Part shown: one piece after another, positions 31,501 through 39,500 of the stretch
Layout: the number at the start of each line of letters is the position of its first letter
How positions within the stretch are numbered: position 1 is the first letter of the stretch
Origin: Candidatus Hydrothermota bacterium
Lineage (GTDB): Bacteria > Hydrothermota > Hydrothermia > B15-G9 > DRBW01
Direction: 5' to 3'
Length of the DNA stretch: 39,997 nucleotides
Assembly (NCBI GenBank): GCA_021158525.1
Contig: JAGGUL010000104.1
Location: forward strand, 1-39,997
Translations under genes and position numbers: made by a program
The notes under the pieces: model-generated
What the model saw: only the letters and a program-made list of their open reading frames with translations
The model's database searches: none
Told to the model about the DNA's origin: nothing

Positions 31501-33225
31501 ATGGTAATACACAAAAGGCATGCCCAATTACTAAAGATCGCCGCAGAAAAGGGCATAAAATTCAGCGACGTGGAGGGCGATGACATAAGCTATCTCGATC
31601 AGCTCGATAAAATGGGCCTTATCGAACTCGACGAGGAGGGAATCTTCGCCCCCACTTATTCGGGCGCTCTCCTCATCGAGACCATAGAGAGTGCCCCGGA
31701 GTTCGGAGGCCTTCCCCTCGAGAAGTGGGACGAGGACTTCCGTTTCATCGGTTCCGAGATAATCTCAATGCTCCACACCGCTTATCTCACCCAGAGTCGC
31801 ACCGGTCCTGTTTTCGAGAAGGAGCTCGGGATAAGAGGCTTCGCGAAAGACGGCAAGCTCACCCCCATCGCTCACAACGTGATCGAACTTTTCGAGAAGG
31901 CACACCCCCGGCTCGTCATCTCCAGGGAACTCGCCGATTACCTGCGGAAGATGCCGCCGGGTCCTGGCTACAGGAAACACCTTCCAGCGGAAAAACATGT
32001 GCTCCTGGAACTCGAGGGAATGAGACTTCTGTCTTTCAGCATCCCGAAGAGCGATATCTTTTCGCTCTCCGGACTCGGCCAGCAGCTGAGGGCCGCCATA
32101 ATCCACAGCGCTCCGGCTTACGAGGTCATCATAGAAGAGAGAATATTGAGGGCTTTCCTCAGGGGCGATTACCGGGAACTCCCGGAATTTAGCAGGCTGG
32201 TTGCCATGGCATTCGTCAAGCCCGACGGCGAACTTCTGACGGCGGGACGACATCTGATCCCAGCTGCCCGGATTTACTTCGAGGGCCCTATAACACTGAA
32301 TCCATCCGTTGACCTACAGCTTTTCGACATCTATGCGCTGAAATGCCTGGAAGAGCTCGAGAAAAATGGGGAAAGGCCGTCCGAAGAGAGGGTAGCCGAT
32401 CTCATAAAAAAGAAGTTCAAGCTCGAGAGCATCAACGTGAGGAAACATCTCTACAGGCTCGTCGCCGCGAGGCTGGCTGACATCTGCTTCAGCGGAGATG
32501 AAGAGTGCTTCAGGCTCACCGATTGGGGCAGAGAGGCATGCGAAGACCAGGTGAAGAGGGAAAGGCCCATCCCGGCCCATGCCGTGAAATCCATAACGCT
32601 GACCAGGATGGAATACACAGCGCCTGAATACGAATGGTTCACAGCGGGAGAAAAGGCCGGCCTGACGGGCAACGGTTACCCGTCGAAGTCCGGGCTTCTC
32701 TATGCCAGGATAGCTTCTAACTCGCGCAGGATACCATTCATAGACCGAACTGCTGCCAATGCCTTAAGGCTCATTCCCCTGACCAGAGGCATCTACCTCG
32801 AGGAACTCAGGGCTCTCTGGAAGGAAAGCGGGAACCTTGACGATATCCTATCTCACCTCGACGCAAGCCTCATCGTGGACCTTCTGCCCGGGGAAGCCCT
32901 CGTGCTGACCGAAGTCGGCAAGCTGATCAAAAGGGCCATCCAGGGCTGTCCTGAGTCCACACAGTATCCTATCACCCCGGCTCTGGCTCTCCTCGTGAGC
33001 AAACTCGGTGATCACCTGGAGGAGGGAGCCGAGTTCACGGAAGCCCTGAAAAGGACGGAGAAAGAGCTTGGATTTCCTTCAAAATACGTGGAAAACCTGG
33101 TCCTTGCGGCCAGACGATGCCGCTATTTATCGGCAAGAAATCTGACACAGAACGGAAAATACCTCAGACAGGCCGTCAAACTCCTCACGGAGATCAGGGA
33201 GATCTGGGAGGAGATCATGGTCTAA
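31501..33225 (+). CDS. DUF505-like protein built from tandem winged-helix units
   Basis: A 574-residue soluble protein, likely DUF505 (moderate confidence). Reading it by eye, about seven segments end in a wing-like strand plus helix with a small residue in the turn: about 48-60 (FAPTYSGALL), 119-130 (LTPIAHNVIEL), 187-197 (FSLSGLGQQL), 245-256 (LLTAGRHLIP), 337-346 (FRLTDWGREA), 467-477 (LVLTEVGKLI) and 547-557 (NLTQNGKYLRQ), each preceded by helix-rich HTH-like sequence. No catalytic motif is seen. The ATG directly follows the stop of the HTH gene (GGAGGAGG inside that gene), so translation is coupled. A large DNA- or protein-binding scaffold for the KaiC ATPase is a reasonable inference. 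Confidence 0.62.
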   Translation: MVIHKRHAQLLKIAAEKGIKFSDVEGDDISYLDQLDKMGLIELDEEGIFAPTYSGALLIETIESAPEFGGLPLEKWDEDFRFIGSEIISMLHTAYLTQSRTGPVFEKELGIRGFAKDGKLTPIAHNVIELFEKAHPRLVISRELADYLRKMPPGPGYRKHLPAEKHVLLELEGMRLLSFSIPKSDIFSLSGLGQQLRAAIIHSAPAYEVIIEERILRAFLRGDYRELPEFSRLVAMAFVKPDGELLTAGRHLIPAARIYFEGPITLNPSVDLQLFDIYALKCLEELEKNGERPSEERVADLIKKKFKLESINVRKHLYRLVAARLADICFSGDEECFRLTDWGREACEDQVKRERPIPAHAVKSITLTRMEYTAPEYEWFTAGEKAGLTGNGYPSKSGLLYARIASNSRRIPFIDRTAANALRLIPLTRGIYLEELRALWKESGNLDDILSHLDASLIVDLLPGEALVLTEVGKLIKRAIQGCPESTQYPITPALALLVSKLGDHLEEGAEFTEALKRTEKELGFPSKYVENLVLAARRCRYLSARNLTQNGKYLRQAVKLLTEIREIWEEIMV

Positions 33226-33238
33226 AAGGAGGAGGAAG

Positions 33239-34093
33239 ATGTACGATCCCATCTCGTTGCTTTTTCTAATCATATTTCTGTTCGGGCTTCTCTATCCTCA
33301 GATTCAACACAAGACGCTCCTCGGCAATAGGCTTGCCCTGATCAAAAAACTCGAGAAGAAGAGGGGCACGAGGGTCATCACCATGATCCACCGACAGGAA
33401 AAGATAGGCCTCTTCGGCATACCTTTCTTCAAGTTCATAGACATAGAGGATTCCGAGGAGATACTCAGGGCGATCAGGCTGACCCCGAAGGACATCCCAA
33501 TAGACCTCGTCCTGCACACCCCCGGCGGGCTCGTCCTCGCCTCGACCCAGATCGCAAAGGCCCTCAAGGACCATCCGGCGAAAACCACCGTCATCATACC
33601 CCATTACGCCATGAGCGGCGGGACCCTGATAGCACTCTCCGCCGACGAGATCATAATGGATCCCCACGCGGTTCTGGGCCCGGTGGATCCACAGCTGGCC
33701 GACTCGGAGGGAGGAGCCGTCCCCGCCGCGTCCATATTGAAGGCCGTCGAGGTGAAGGGTCCCGAAAACGTCGAGGACGAAACCCTCATGAAGGCCGATG
33801 TGGCCGAAAAAGCCATAACACAGGTCAAACAGATCGTTTATGAACTCCTCGAGGGCAAGATGGACAACGAAAAGAGGGAAGAGATCGCGGAAAGACTGAG
33901 CCGTGGCCACTGGACCCACGATTATCCTATCACCCTGGAGGAAGCGAAAAAATTGGGCCTTAAAATATCGACCGATGTCCCCGAAGAGGTCTATACCCTG
34001 ATGAGCATGTATCCTCAGAGCTCCCAGAGAAGGCCGAGCGTGGAATTCATACCCATCCCTTATCAGTCTCCTCGGGGCTCGAACCAGAGTTAA
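33239..34093 (+). CDS. Membrane-anchored ClpP-class serine protease (SDH/SppA-like)
   Basis: A 284-residue protein with an N-terminal membrane helix (SLLFLIIFLFGLLYP, about 6-20) and a crotonase/ClpP-fold domain. Motifs are HTPGGLVLAST (93-103) forming the oxyanion strand, the nucleophile Ser126 in YAMSGGT, and the following DEIIMDPHAVLGPVDPQ block, which together indicate the 'serine dehydrogenase proteinase'/SppA-like family PF01972. It probably cleaves membrane or secreted peptides. It starts 13 bases after the DUF505-like gene with AAGGAGGAGG and so belongs to the KaiC-like operon, an unusual partner for such an ATPase. Confidence 0.84.
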   Translation: MYDPISLLFLIIFLFGLLYPQIQHKTLLGNRLALIKKLEKKRGTRVITMIHRQEKIGLFGIPFFKFIDIEDSEEILRAIRLTPKDIPIDLVLHTPGGLVLASTQIAKALKDHPAKTTVIIPHYAMSGGTLIALSADEIIMDPHAVLGPVDPQLADSEGGAVPAASILKAVEVKGPENVEDETLMKADVAEKAITQVKQIVYELLEGKMDNEKREEIAERLSRGHWTHDYPITLEEAKKLGLKISTDVPEEVYTLMSMYPQSSQRRPSVEFIPIPYQSPRGSNQS

Positions 34094-34121
34094 AAGAGGA
34101 AACTTTCTTAAAAGGGAAAAC

Positions 34122-34150
34122 TTTCAATGAAGAATGGCCCGCAGTAAAAT
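34122..34150 (+). promoter_or_regulatory. Putative leaderless promoter of holA
   Basis: TAAAAT at 34145-34150 is a good -10, and +1 seven bases on would be the A of ATG 34157. The -35 region (TTTCAA at 34122-34127) is weak. A short near-direct repeat, GGAAACTTTC and GGAAAACTTTC, lies just upstream (34098-34125). No spaced Shine-Dalgarno sequence precedes the ATG; AGGG touches it. Confidence 0.45.
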
Positions 34151-34156
34151 AGGGAT

Positions 34157-35128
34157 ATGCCCCACAAGGGATACGAATTTTTAAAAGCTCTCAAGAGGGG
34201 CGAGCTCGCGTCCCACCTCTACGTGCTGGCAGGACGGGAAGAGCTTATGATGGAGAGCGCCCTGAAGATCCTCGAGGAAAAACTCGCTCCCTGCGACAGG
34301 AAGGTATATTACATCGACGAGATGACAGTCCAGGAGTTGCTCCAATCCTCCTCTACCGGCGACCTCTTCGGCAGTTCCCGGAAGATCACGGTGATCAAGG
34401 GGATAGAGAAATCCAGGAAAAAGTCGAAAAAACAGCTGCTGGAGCTTTTCCAGAGCCTATCCGGCGGTTTTTTCGATGTCGATAACCCCCTGGTCATCTA
34501 CATCAGGACCTCCGGAATGAAGGAGAGGAAGAGGAACGAACTCATGAGAAACCTGCGCGACATTGAAAAAACCGCCGAGACCGAATTCCTCAAGGGCGCC
34601 CTCTTTGTCGAATTTCCTCTCCTGGTGGAGGACAGGAACACCGCTCACCTGTTCCGAAAATGGATCAAAAACTGGTTCGAGAGGAAGGGGATAGCCCTCG
34701 ACGGGGAAACACTGGAAAAACTCAAGTCTTCTCTTCCCCCTGAGCTCAAAGAGGCACAGGCCGAGATGAAAAAACTGCTTCTCTACACAGACGGAGCCCC
34801 TCCGTCGCCCGAAGATGTCGAAGAGGTAGTTTCGAAAAGCGAGGAGGTACTGATAAAAGATCTCTCCCGTCTGATTCAAAAAGGAGACAATCGTTTCGCC
34901 GCTTTAACCCTCAAAAAGCTTCTCGACAGCGGCGTCAGGCCGAACCACATTCTCGCCTATCTGCTCGTGGTCCTGGCGCGTCACCTCAGAGACAACGGGC
35001 GTAAGGCCGCTTTTAGATCAGCTCTGAAAAAGGCGGAGAGAGCCGTGGAACTGGAGGGAAGACTGAAATCCCAGCCAGTCTCCGATTCCCTGCTCCTTCT
35101 TCTTCTATCGGAGGAACTTTCTCGATGA
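34157..35128 (+). CDS. holA: DNA polymerase III subunit delta
   Basis: A 323-residue clamp-loader subunit that opens the beta clamp. The order of segments is typical: the N-terminal AAA-like LYVLAGREELMMESALKIL, YYIDEMTVQELLQSSSTGDLFGSSRKITVI (the loop resembling LFG-x-x-R-x-V that touches the clamp), then LVIYIRTSG, and a C-terminal collar with LIKDLSRLIQKGDNRFAALTLKKLLDSGVRPNHILAYLL. Walker A is absent, as normal for delta. It overlaps the next gene by 4 nt (ATGA). Confidence 0.9.
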   Translation: MPHKGYEFLKALKRGELASHLYVLAGREELMMESALKILEEKLAPCDRKVYYIDEMTVQELLQSSSTGDLFGSSRKITVIKGIEKSRKKSKKQLLELFQSLSGGFFDVDNPLVIYIRTSGMKERKRNELMRNLRDIEKTAETEFLKGALFVEFPLLVEDRNTAHLFRKWIKNWFERKGIALDGETLEKLKSSLPPELKEAQAEMKKLLLYTDGAPPSPEDVEEVVSKSEEVLIKDLSRLIQKGDNRFAALTLKKLLDSGVRPNHILAYLLVVLARHLRDNGRKAAFRSALKKAERAVELEGRLKSQPVSDSLLLLLLSEELSR

Positions 35129-36840
35129 TGAGCTTCCTGGCCGCCCTCGTCTTTCTGCTGTCTTCGTCGGGAACGGAGAGCAACGAATACATCCTCCTGT
35201 CAAATTATTATCTGGAATCGGGACAGGCCGACAGTGCCATCGAGGTCCTCAGGAAGGCCTTCTCGGAAACGGGCGAACATGAATTTCTTCTGAGGATAGC
35301 GGAGATCTACATAGACAGGGGAAAATACAAAAAGGCCCTGCCCTACACATCCCGATGCCTGAAAGAAGTCGAGGAACCCGACGCCTACAGGTTGCATGCC
35401 CTTGCGCTTTACGGGCTGAAAAAGGAGAAAGATGCCCTAAAGACGATCAAGGAGGGCCTCCGAAAATTCCCCGAAAACCCATCCCTGCTGCACCTCCTCG
35501 GAAACCTCTACGACATAGAAGAGAAAAGAAAGAAGGCTCTCGAATACTACCTCAAGGCTCTAAGGCGTGCTCCGGATTCGACAGACCTCCTGGTGGATTA
35601 TGCCACGCTCCTCTATAGATGCGGCCGGAGCGACTCAGCTCTGTCGATCCTGGAGAGAATTTACGGTGAGGTAGAGGGAAATTACAGGGCAGAGCTTACG
35701 CTTTCCGGAATATACGAAGAAAGAGGAGAAACAAAAAAGGCCCTCGAGCACCTGGAGAAAGCTTATTCAATGAACCCGATGAGCATCCCCCTTCTCGTCA
35801 AGCTCGGGCAGTTGAGCATTGACCTGGGCGAAAATGAGGATGCCATCAAATACCTGTCCCTGGCAAAGTCCCTCGATCCCCTGAATGCGGACACCAGAAG
35901 GCTCCTGGGCATCGCCTTCTACAGAATAGGTGAGACAGAGGACGCCCTGAATGAGGAGATGGTCGCCCTCTATCTGACTCCCCGCAACTCGGAGGTTCAC
36001 TATTACCTGGCGAGGACCTTCGCGGAACTCGGGGCCGACTCACTGGCATTGAAACACGTGAGAAAAGCCATAAAGCTAAAACCAAGGCCCGAATACAGGC
36101 TCTTCGAGGCCTATCTACTTGTAACAGGGCTTAGGTTTAGGGAAGCCATCAGGAAGTTGAAATCGATGGAAGAGGACCTCAATCCGCCCGGGTATTATCT
36201 TCTCGGCACGGCCTACTTCGGGCTGGAAAATTACAAGAACGCATTGAAATACTTCAGGAAAGCTTCGGAGCTGGACACGGCGAATTATCGCTACAAAAGG
36301 ACTGTGGCCGAACTTCTCGAGCAGCTCGGGGAGAAGGAGAAGGCCCTTGACATCCTCGAAAAGATGTCAGAGAACTATCCTGACAGCACCGAGCTGAAGT
36401 TCAGGATGGCAATGCTTCTCGCAGAACTCGATGAGATGGCCAGGGCAGAATCCCTCTTCGCTCTCATAGTTCAGGAGGACTCGACTGATGCAGCTGCCTA
36501 TAACAACTGGGGATATTTCCTGGCGACCAAGGGAGGCGATCTCGACTCGGCTCAAAAACTGGTGGCAAAGGCCCTGGAGCTGGAGCCAGACAATCCGTTG
36601 TATCTGGATTCCATGGGGTGGATCTACTTTCTCAAAGGCGATTATCGGACTGCCTTCGATTACGTGAAGAGGGCCGTGGAGGGAGGTGTTCGCGACCCCG
36701 AGATACTGGAGCACATGGGAGAAATTCTTCTGAAGCTAGGGCAGAAGGAAGAGGCACTGAAATATTTCAGACAGGCCCTGAAAATCGACCCTTCCAAGAA
36801 GGAATTAAAGGAAAAGATAAAGCGCTGTGAAAAGGATTAA
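35125..36840 (+). CDS. Tetratricopeptide-repeat protein, likely exported
   Basis: A 571-residue protein with a short hydrophobic N-terminus (MMSFLAALVFLLSSSGTES) that looks like a signal peptide, followed by about 14 TPR units to the C-terminus, for example ALEYYLKALRRAPDSTDLLVDYATLLYRCG, KALEHLEKAYSMNPMSIPLLVKLGQLSIDLG and NNWGYFLATKGGDLDSAQKLVAKALELEPDNPLYLDSMGWIYFLKGDY. The last of these (LDSMGWIYF) resembles bacterial outer-membrane-linked TPR proteins. It sits between holA and coaE with overlapping ends, which says little about function. It is probably a periplasmic scaffold. Confidence 0.82.
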   Translation: MMSFLAALVFLLSSSGTESNEYILLSNYYLESGQADSAIEVLRKAFSETGEHEFLLRIAEIYIDRGKYKKALPYTSRCLKEVEEPDAYRLHALALYGLKKEKDALKTIKEGLRKFPENPSLLHLLGNLYDIEEKRKKALEYYLKALRRAPDSTDLLVDYATLLYRCGRSDSALSILERIYGEVEGNYRAELTLSGIYEERGETKKALEHLEKAYSMNPMSIPLLVKLGQLSIDLGENEDAIKYLSLAKSLDPLNADTRRLLGIAFYRIGETEDALNEEMVALYLTPRNSEVHYYLARTFAELGADSLALKHVRKAIKLKPRPEYRLFEAYLLVTGLRFREAIRKLKSMEEDLNPPGYYLLGTAYFGLENYKNALKYFRKASELDTANYRYKRTVAELLEQLGEKEKALDILEKMSENYPDSTELKFRMAMLLAELDEMARAESLFALIVQEDSTDAAAYNNWGYFLATKGGDLDSAQKLVAKALELEPDNPLYLDSMGWIYFLKGDYRTAFDYVKRAVEGGVRDPEILEHMGEILLKLGQKEEALKYFRQALKIDPSKKELKEKIKRCEKD

Positions 36841-37414
36841 ACTCGGCATCACAGGCCCCCCTGGATCGGGCAAGACTACCCTGGCGAAGTACTTCCAGGA
36901 AAAGGGAGCCGCGGTCATATCGCTTGATGAGCTGGGCAGGGAAATCACTCTGAGAAAACTCGAGGAAGTGGGAAAAGCACTCGGAATCGACCTCAAGGAC
37001 CAGCCCGTGGAGATCCAGAGAAAATTGATAGGAAAGCGAGCTTTCTCAGATGTGAATAAGCTGAAGAAACTCGGGGAGATAGTCCATCCAGAGCTCAAAG
37101 AGGAAGCACTCCGCCGGCTCCGCGAGGCCGAGGGAGAACTCACTGTGGTGGAGGGGGCTCTGCTCTTCGAACTCGGTCTTCACGAACACGTGGACAGGGT
37201 CATAACCGTTATTGCCCCTGAAGAACTTCTCCTCCGACGTTTTCTGGAGAAAAGCGGATACGACGAGAAGGCATTTCGCGTGATCCTGTCCTATCAGTGG
37301 CCTCAGGAATGGAAGGGGCTTTCGTCGGACTTCGTGATCAACAATACCGGGGACCTCAGCTCCCTCAGGGAGAGGGCCTTTAAGATACTGGAGAGGTTAA
37401 GGCAGGACCCCTGA
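36827..37414 (+). CDS. coaE: Dephospho-CoA kinase
   Basis: A 195-residue P-loop kinase for the last step of coenzyme A synthesis. The P-loop is GPPGSGKT at 10-17 (usual form GGIGSGKS), followed by VISLDELGRE, where most CoaEs have IDAD-x-x-x-R. The RAFSDVNKLKKLGEIVHPELKEEALRRL segment matches the F-x-D-x-x-x-x-x-x-L-x-x-I-x-HP-x block well, and VVEGALLFE and DFVINNTGD match later blocks. The variant P-loop and the Glu in DELGRE make it divergent, but the layout is convincing. Start is GTG, overlapping the TPR gene by 14 nt. Its TGA directly abuts the convergent TPR gene's stop (TGATCA). Confidence 0.85.
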   Translation: MKRIKLGITGPPGSGKTTLAKYFQEKGAAVISLDELGREITLRKLEEVGKALGIDLKDQPVEIQRKLIGKRAFSDVNKLKKLGEIVHPELKEEALRRLREAEGELTVVEGALLFELGLHEHVDRVITVIAPEELLLRRFLEKSGYDEKAFRVILSYQWPQEWKGLSSDFVINNTGDLSSLRERAFKILERLRQDP

Positions 37415-38827
37415 TCACAAAAGCGTCCTGAAGTATTCGGAAAAAGAGGAATCTGGATATTTAAGGATGAATTCCCTCAAAACTTCCTTGGCAAGGGCAG
37501 GGTCATTGAGCCTTTCGCTGGCTATTTCATAGGCCCTTAAAGCACATTCTCCGGCGATGTAACCCGGAGATTTTCGGTAGATCTCCCTGTAGAGGGAAAA
37601 AGCATCTCCCCATTTCCCCTCCTTCTCCATAACTTTTCCCCACAGGTAGCCGAAACAAGGCTTCAGGGCCCCGCCACTGCCATAGCGATCTCTGGCTATC
37701 CTCGCCGCCTTCTCGGCATCGCCTGAGAGAAGGTAGCCGAGGGCCTCAAAATATTTTCTCGCCTCGCCCTCAGAACCCGACATCAGGATCTCCTTGAAAT
37801 AGAAAACGTCGTTGACCCTCTCGCCCGCGATATACCTCCGAAGCAACATATTGAAAAAAGAATCGGCCAGGGCAAAATCTCCCCGGATTAGAGAGGCAAG
37901 ACCGCAATAATAAAGTCCCTCCTGGGTCGTGTCGCACTCCGAGCATTCCTTTAAGGCCTCCTCCGATTTGCCCATCTTTATCAGGGCCTTGATCCTCACG
38001 GGATCGAACCCGCGAGACGGCGCGGCCTTGAGGACGAGGTCAGGCCTGTTCAGCCTTTCCAGGTAAACATCCATGATCAGATCGCGGGCCCCCTTTACTC
38101 CGCCTTCCTCGGCTTTTCGCAGATGTTCAACGGCTTTCTCGTACTCCCCGAGCTCTGAGAGGCAACGTCCCATCAGAAATTCCCAACGGGCGTCCCTCTC
38201 TTTCTCGTCGAAACCCTGAAGGATCGACAGGGCCACGGAAGGCTCTCCCATCTGCAGGGCTTCTCTGGCAAGAGCTATGTTGGCGTGAACCTCGCCGGCC
38301 AGTTCAAACTCCCTGGCGGCCTTCTCAATTTTGCCGGCACTGAGATAGAGTTCAGCGAGAACCAGATGAGCCCTGGTGATCTTCCTGTGCCTCTTCATCC
38401 ACTTTCGAACGAGCTCTATCGCCTTCTCCTTCCCGAGATAGCGGCTCACCATAAGGACCTCCCGCTTCACCCTTCCCGGGTCCTCGCCCTCGATAAGCCG
38501 ATTCATCGCCTCTCTTATGGCAACCTCGTAGTCGCGTTTCTCCAGGGCGCGAATATAAAATTCCCTCGCAAAGAGATAATCCATGCCCAGCTTTTTTCTG
38601 CCTCTCTCGAGAAGAGCATAGGCCTCTTCCTTTAATCCGCTGGACCTCAAGAAAATGGCGGCCTTTCGATAGGCTTCGGGGTCGGATTTTTTTTCCACAA
38701 ATTGCTCGATAACCCCGATGGCTCCGGCAGTATCGCCGCTCCTGATCAAACGCCTGGCCCTGATAAGAAGGCTGTCCTGAAGCGACACTATCTGACTCAG
38801 GAGGAAAACAAGGAGGAGAGAATTCAT
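37415..38827 (-). CDS. Secreted tetratricopeptide-repeat protein
   Basis: A 470-residue protein with a signal peptide (MNSLLLVFLLSQIVSLQ) and helical TPR/SEL-like repeats throughout: AIGVIEQFVEKKSDPEAYRKAAIFLRSSG, AHLVLAELYLSAGKIEKAAREFELAG, WEFLMGRCLSELGEYEKAVEHLRKAEEGG and the C-terminal EVLREFILKYPDSSFSEYFRTLL. It may be a periplasmic or outer-membrane lipoprotein-free scaffold; no catalytic motif is visible. Its ATG overlaps the HD gene's stop by 4 nt, so the two are co-transcribed. Confidence 0.8.
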   Translation of the reverse strand: MNSLLLVFLLSQIVSLQDSLLIRARRLIRSGDTAGAIGVIEQFVEKKSDPEAYRKAAIFLRSSGLKEEAYALLERGRKKLGMDYLFAREFYIRALEKRDYEVAIREAMNRLIEGEDPGRVKREVLMVSRYLGKEKAIELVRKWMKRHRKITRAHLVLAELYLSAGKIEKAAREFELAGEVHANIALAREALQMGEPSVALSILQGFDEKERDARWEFLMGRCLSELGEYEKAVEHLRKAEEGGVKGARDLIMDVYLERLNRPDLVLKAAPSRGFDPVRIKALIKMGKSEEALKECSECDTTQEGLYYCGLASLIRGDFALADSFFNMLLRRYIAGERVNDVFYFKEILMSGSEGEARKYFEALGYLLSGDAEKAARIARDRYGSGGALKPCFGYLWGKVMEKEGKWGDAFSLYREIYRKSPGYIAGECALRAYEIASERLNDPALAKEVLREFILKYPDSSFSEYFRTLL

Positions 38828-39372
38828 AACCCCAGTTCCTCGCTAACGCCAACCATGGCTTCCAGGCAGAGCGTGAGGAAGGTGTCCAGGTCTATTCCGA
38901 GGCTCTCGGCGCTTCTCATCTGCTCCCGGGACGCGCCGGCGGCAAACCTCTTCTCCTTAAACCTCTTTTTGAGAAACCTGAGGTCAAGTCCCTTCAGGGA
39001 TTTGCTGGGATGCATGAGGGCACAGGCGACGATAAAGCCTGTGGTCGGATCCACCGCGTATATGGCTTGCTCCATCGGCGTTTCGGATTCCTTTTTCCCT
39101 GCATGGGCCAGTATGGCATTCAGCACACGCTCGTCGCTGAACCCCATTTCTTTCAGCATCTCCACTGTGCGCCAGGCGTGTCGGCCGAAATCATCCAGCG
39201 TCTCCTCGTAATCAAGGTCGTGGAGAATCCCGGCAATTTCCCAGAGATCCGGATCCTCGCCGAAGTGCTGGGCAAGCCTTCTCATACAGGCTCCCGTCGC
39301 TATCATGTGTTTGACAAGGTTCTTCTTGCTTACCTTTTCCTTCACCAGCTTCAGGGCTTCATCTCTCGTCAT
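38824..39372 (-). CDS. HD-domain phosphohydrolase (HDIG family)
   Basis: A 182-residue protein with the HD metal site: His22 (VKHMIATGACM), His51-Asp52 (AGILHDLDY), His65 (GRHAWRTVEML) and His90 (ILAHAG). The later segment IYAVDPTTGFIVACALMHPSKSL is typical of the small 'HDIG' hydrolases often annotated as metal-dependent phosphohydrolases. The substrate (nucleotide or cyclic dinucleotide) is unknown. No Shine-Dalgarno sequence precedes the ATG; a perfect TATAAT ends eight bases upstream, suggesting a leaderless message. Confidence 0.88.
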   Translation of the reverse strand: MTRDEALKLVKEKVSKKNLVKHMIATGACMRRLAQHFGEDPDLWEIAGILHDLDYEETLDDFGRHAWRTVEMLKEMGFSDERVLNAILAHAGKKESETPMEQAIYAVDPTTGFIVACALMHPSKSLKGLDLRFLKKRFKEKRFAAGASREQMRSAESLGIDLDTFLTLCLEAMVGVSEELGL

Positions 39373-39379
39373 GTTTAAA

Positions 39380-39385
39380 ATTATA
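39380..39385 (-). promoter_or_regulatory. -10 element at the HD gene start (leaderless)
   Basis: Minus-strand TATAAT at 39385-39380 puts +1 at about 39373, one base before the ATG at 39372. The -35 at the 17-base position (TTTTAA, 39408-39403) is poor. The -10 overlaps the stop codon of the small ORF next to the transposase, so the neighbouring element may supply part of the promoter. Confidence 0.5.
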
Positions 39386-39494
39386 CGACAGCGCGGCCGT
39401 TCTTAAAAGCCGCAGAACTCACAGCAAGTATTTGATTTTGCTCCCCCTCTTCCTCAAAATTAGTTCTTACCGAAATCTTCGTTTTCTCACTCAT
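39381..39494 (-). CDS. Small hypothetical ORF following the transposase
   Basis: An ATG-to-TAA frame of 37 codons (MSEKTKISVRTNFEEEGEQ to NGRAVV). It begins six bases after the transposase stop and has a strong AGGAGG site inside the end of that gene. It ends in the promoter of the HD hydrolase. The peptide is acidic in the middle and matches nothing I recognise. It may be a second gene of the insertion element, or only its left-over end. Confidence 0.45.
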   Translation of the reverse strand: MSEKTKISVRTNFEEEGEQNQILAVSSAAFKNGRAVV

Positions 39495-39500
39495 CGCTGG

